Below, in pieces: positions 32,436 through 34,114 of a stretch of DNA of 34,114 bases. The stretch is from an uncultured Clostridia bacterium. Its GTDB lineage: Bacteria; Bacillota; Clostridia; TANB77; CAG-508. The notes beneath the pieces are model-generated. The model searched no databases and was not told where the DNA came from. It saw only the letters and a program-made list of their open reading frames with translations. The DNA lies in contig CAKPGM010000016.1 of assembly GCA_934154805.1 (NCBI GenBank), positions 1 to 34,114 of the forward strand, in the 5' to 3' direction. Position 1 is the stretch's first letter. Each line of letters opens with the position of its first letter. Made by a program: the position numbers and the translations under genes.

Positions 32436-33635
32436 CTATGCTAATATTTCAGAAACAACACCTGAACCAACTGTTCTACCACCTTCACGAATAGCGAATC
32501 TTAGTCCTTTTTCGATAGCGATTGGTGTGATTAATTCGATTGTCATGTTTACGTTATCTCCTGGCATAACCATTTCTGTTCCAGCTTCTAATTCAATAAC
32601 ACCTGTAACGTCTGTTGTTCTAAAGTAGAATTGTGGTCTGTATCCATTGAAGAATGGTGTATGACGTCCACCTTCGTCTTTAGTTAGAACGTATACTTGT
32701 GATTTGAATTTTGTGTGTGGATGTATTGTTCCAGGTTTTGCAAGAACTTGACCTCTTTCAACGTCTGTTCTTTGAACACCTCTTAATAATACACCGATAT
32801 TATCTCCAGCTTCAGCTTGATCTAATAATTTTCTGAACATTTCAACACCTGTTACAACAGTTTTTGTAGAAGGTTTAATTCCAACGATTTCAACTTCGTC
32901 TTGTAGTTTAACTTCTCCTCTTTCAACTCTACCAGTAACAACTGTTCCTCTACCTGTTATTGTCATAACGTCTTCAATAGGCATTAAGAATGGTTGGTCG
33001 ATTGGTCTTTCTGGTGTTGGGATGTAGTTATCAACTGCATCTAATAATTCTTTTATACATTGATATTCTGGAGCATTTGGATCTGTTGATGTGCTCTCTA
33101 ATACTTTTAATGAAGATCCTTTTACGATTGGAATCTCGTCTCCTGGGAAATCGTAGCTTGATAATAAGTCTCTAACTTCCATTTCAACTAATTCTAATAA
33201 TTCTGGATCATCAACCATATCACATTTATTTAAGTAAACAACGATGTATTTAACACCAACTTGTCTAGCTAATAATATATGTTCTCTAGTCTGTGGCATT
33301 GGGCCATCAGCCGCTGAAACTACTAATATAGCTCCATCCATTTGAGCAGCACCTGTGATCATGTTCTTAACGTAGTCTGCGTGTCCTGGGCAGTCAACGT
33401 GTGCATAATGTCTTTTTTCTGTTTCATATTCAACGTGTGCTGTGTTGATTGTGATTCCTCTTGCTTTTTCTTCTGGAGCACCGTCGATTTGATCGTATGC
33501 TTCATATTTTGCTTGTCCTAATAAGCTTAAATATTTTGTTATAGCTGCTGTTGTTGTTGTCTTTCCGTGGTCAACGTGACCAATTGTACCAATGTTAACG
33601 TGTGGCTTTGATCTTACAAATTTTTCCTTTGCCAT
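32436..33635 (-). CDS. tuf: Translation elongation factor Tu
   Basis: GTPase that brings aminoacyl-tRNA to the ribosome. G1 GHVDHGKT is at residues 19-26, switch I ARGITINTAHVEYE, G3 DCPGHADY, G4 NKCD, and the C-terminal beta-barrels contain the standard GGRHTPFFNGYRPQFYFRTTDVTG. It is 399 residues, full length. It starts at ATG 33635 behind AAAGGAGG. It follows fusA, as in the str operon, but with a 305-base gap, its own promoter and a long leader. Codons are more restricted than in neighbouring genes, as expected for a very highly expressed gene. Confidence 0.99.
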   Translation of the reverse strand: MAKEKFVRSKPHVNIGTIGHVDHGKTTTTAAITKYLSLLGQAKYEAYDQIDGAPEEKARGITINTAHVEYETEKRHYAHVDCPGHADYVKNMITGAAQMDGAILVVSAADGPMPQTREHILLARQVGVKYIVVYLNKCDMVDDPELLELVEMEVRDLLSSYDFPGDEIPIVKGSSLKVLESTSTDPNAPEYQCIKELLDAVDNYIPTPERPIDQPFLMPIEDVMTITGRGTVVTGRVERGEVKLQDEVEIVGIKPSTKTVVTGVEMFRKLLDQAEAGDNIGVLLRGVQRTDVERGQVLAKPGTIHPHTKFKSQVYVLTKDEGGRHTPFFNGYRPQFYFRTTDVTGVIELEAGTEMVMPGDNVNMTIELITPIAIEKGLRFAIREGGRTVGSGVVSEILA

Positions 33636-33701
33636 TTTAAATTTCCTCCTTTAATTTTGAAGTTTGATTTAGAATTACTATTTAGCATATCTCAAATCTT
33701 C

Positions 33702-33733
33702 AGTTTATATATAATTAATTTTATATATAAACT
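33702..33733. repeat. Perfect 13-bp inverted repeat in the tuf leader
   Basis: AGTTTATATATAA (33702-33714), a 6-base spacer TTAATT, TTATATATAAACT (33721-33733). It is almost entirely A/T with no T tract behind it, so it is not a normal terminator. It lies about 65-100 bases upstream of the tuf start. The rest of 33636-33940 holds no gene that I can support. Confidence 0.8.
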
Positions 33734-33892
33734 TTAGAATTTGTTTTATGCTGTAATATTTAATTCTTATTCAACTTCTATTATTTATTTTTAATATTAA
33801 TAACTTAGTTTGGTGAAGTCTGTTAAAAGATTATATTTACAGATTATTTAAAACCCATACTTATCTCTTTTAACTTTTCTTCATACATAAGC

Positions 33893-33921
33893 ATTTTATA
33901 ATATTTTTATGATTTTTGCAA
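33893..33921 (-). promoter_or_regulatory. Candidate tuf promoter
   Basis: On the minus strand there is TTGCAA (33916-33921), 17 bases, TAAAAT (33893-33898), just behind the fusA stop. It would give tuf a leader of about 250 bases. A weaker candidate in the leader reads TTGAAT, 18 bases, CATAAA. Confidence 0.6.
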
Positions 33922-33940
33922 TAGTTTTAGCTATTTTTAA

Positions 33941-34114
33941 CTAATTTTCTTTCTTTGATCTACTTGCAATAATTTGTTCAAGTATTGATTTTGGAACTTC
34001 TTCATAATGGCTTGGTTCCATTGAGTATGTTCCTCTACCTTGTGTTTTAGAACGTAAGTCTGTTGCATAACCAAACATTTCTGAAAGTGGAATAAATCCT
34101 CTTATTATTTGGTT
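33941..34114 (-). CDS. fusA: Translation elongation factor G, C-terminal end (partial)
   Basis: The last 57 codons and the TAG stop are present; the gene enters from the right edge. The translation includes the conserved EF-G ending IIRGFIPLSEMFGYATDLRS, then TQGRGTYSMEPSHYEEVPKS. EF-G drives ribosome translocation. This fusA-tuf order is the end of the str operon. The stop is at 33941-33943. Confidence 0.97.
   Translation of the reverse strand, partial: NQIIRGFIPLSEMFGYATDLRSKTQGRGTYSMEPSHYEEVPKSILEQIIASRSKKEN

Noticed and set aside
33840..33890. A 14-codon minus-strand ORF (MYEEKLKEISMGFK) right after the tuf promoter candidate, a possible leader peptide
   Set aside because: It has no ribosome binding site and would begin at the transcript's 5' end; a short ORF of this length is expected by chance in A/T-rich DNA.

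Overview
The window is low-G+C DNA from a spore-forming bacterium of the class Clostridia, probably uncultured. The evidence is the pair spoIIGA-sigE followed by sigG next to ftsA-ftsZ, the Gram-positive end of the division cluster (DUF881 genes and sbp between divIB and ftsA), a ymxH-type sporulation gene, a BofC-like protein, A/T-rich codons and strong purine-rich ribosome sites. I cannot name a genus. Nearly everything is on the minus strand, so biological order runs from right to left.

Right end to about 24 kb (housekeeping): the 3' end of fusA, then tuf with its own promoter, long leader and terminator; a secreted SH3b-NlpC/P60 endopeptidase; comEC; a zinc-finger ClpE-type unfoldase followed closely by pgsA; a BofC-like gene on the plus strand; and, divergent from it, a run of a membrane-anchored RsiV/PdaC-like protein, topB and a patatin-like lipase.

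Middle, about 10.2-21.2 kb (accessory): two gene groups of poorly known proteins. Group A (15616 down to 10239) encodes an amidoligase with N-terminal 29-residue helical repeats, two small paralogous proteins and an 833-residue protein with an unfamiliar C-terminal domain. Group B (21169 down to 18950) encodes a 584-residue unknown and a third copy of the small paralogous protein. Between them lie a two-gene ABC exporter and, divergent from it, a plus-strand LRV-repeat gene of clearly higher G+C, which looks acquired. The shared small-protein family and similar acidic tails on two of the large proteins suggest that groups A and B belong to one undescribed system. This is the main point of interest.

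Left end, 0-10.2 kb: murA-divIB-DUF881-DUF881-sbp, then ftsA-ftsZ from an internal promoter, a terminator, spoIIGA-sigE-sigG (septum-activated sporulation sigma factors), a terminator, ymxH, and finally the start of a 16S rRNA gene with at least two strong promoters. Five genes of the division and sporulation block appear to start with TTG. Two junctions (sbp/ftsA and ftsZ/spoIIGA) place the next promoter inside or against the preceding terminator hairpin.
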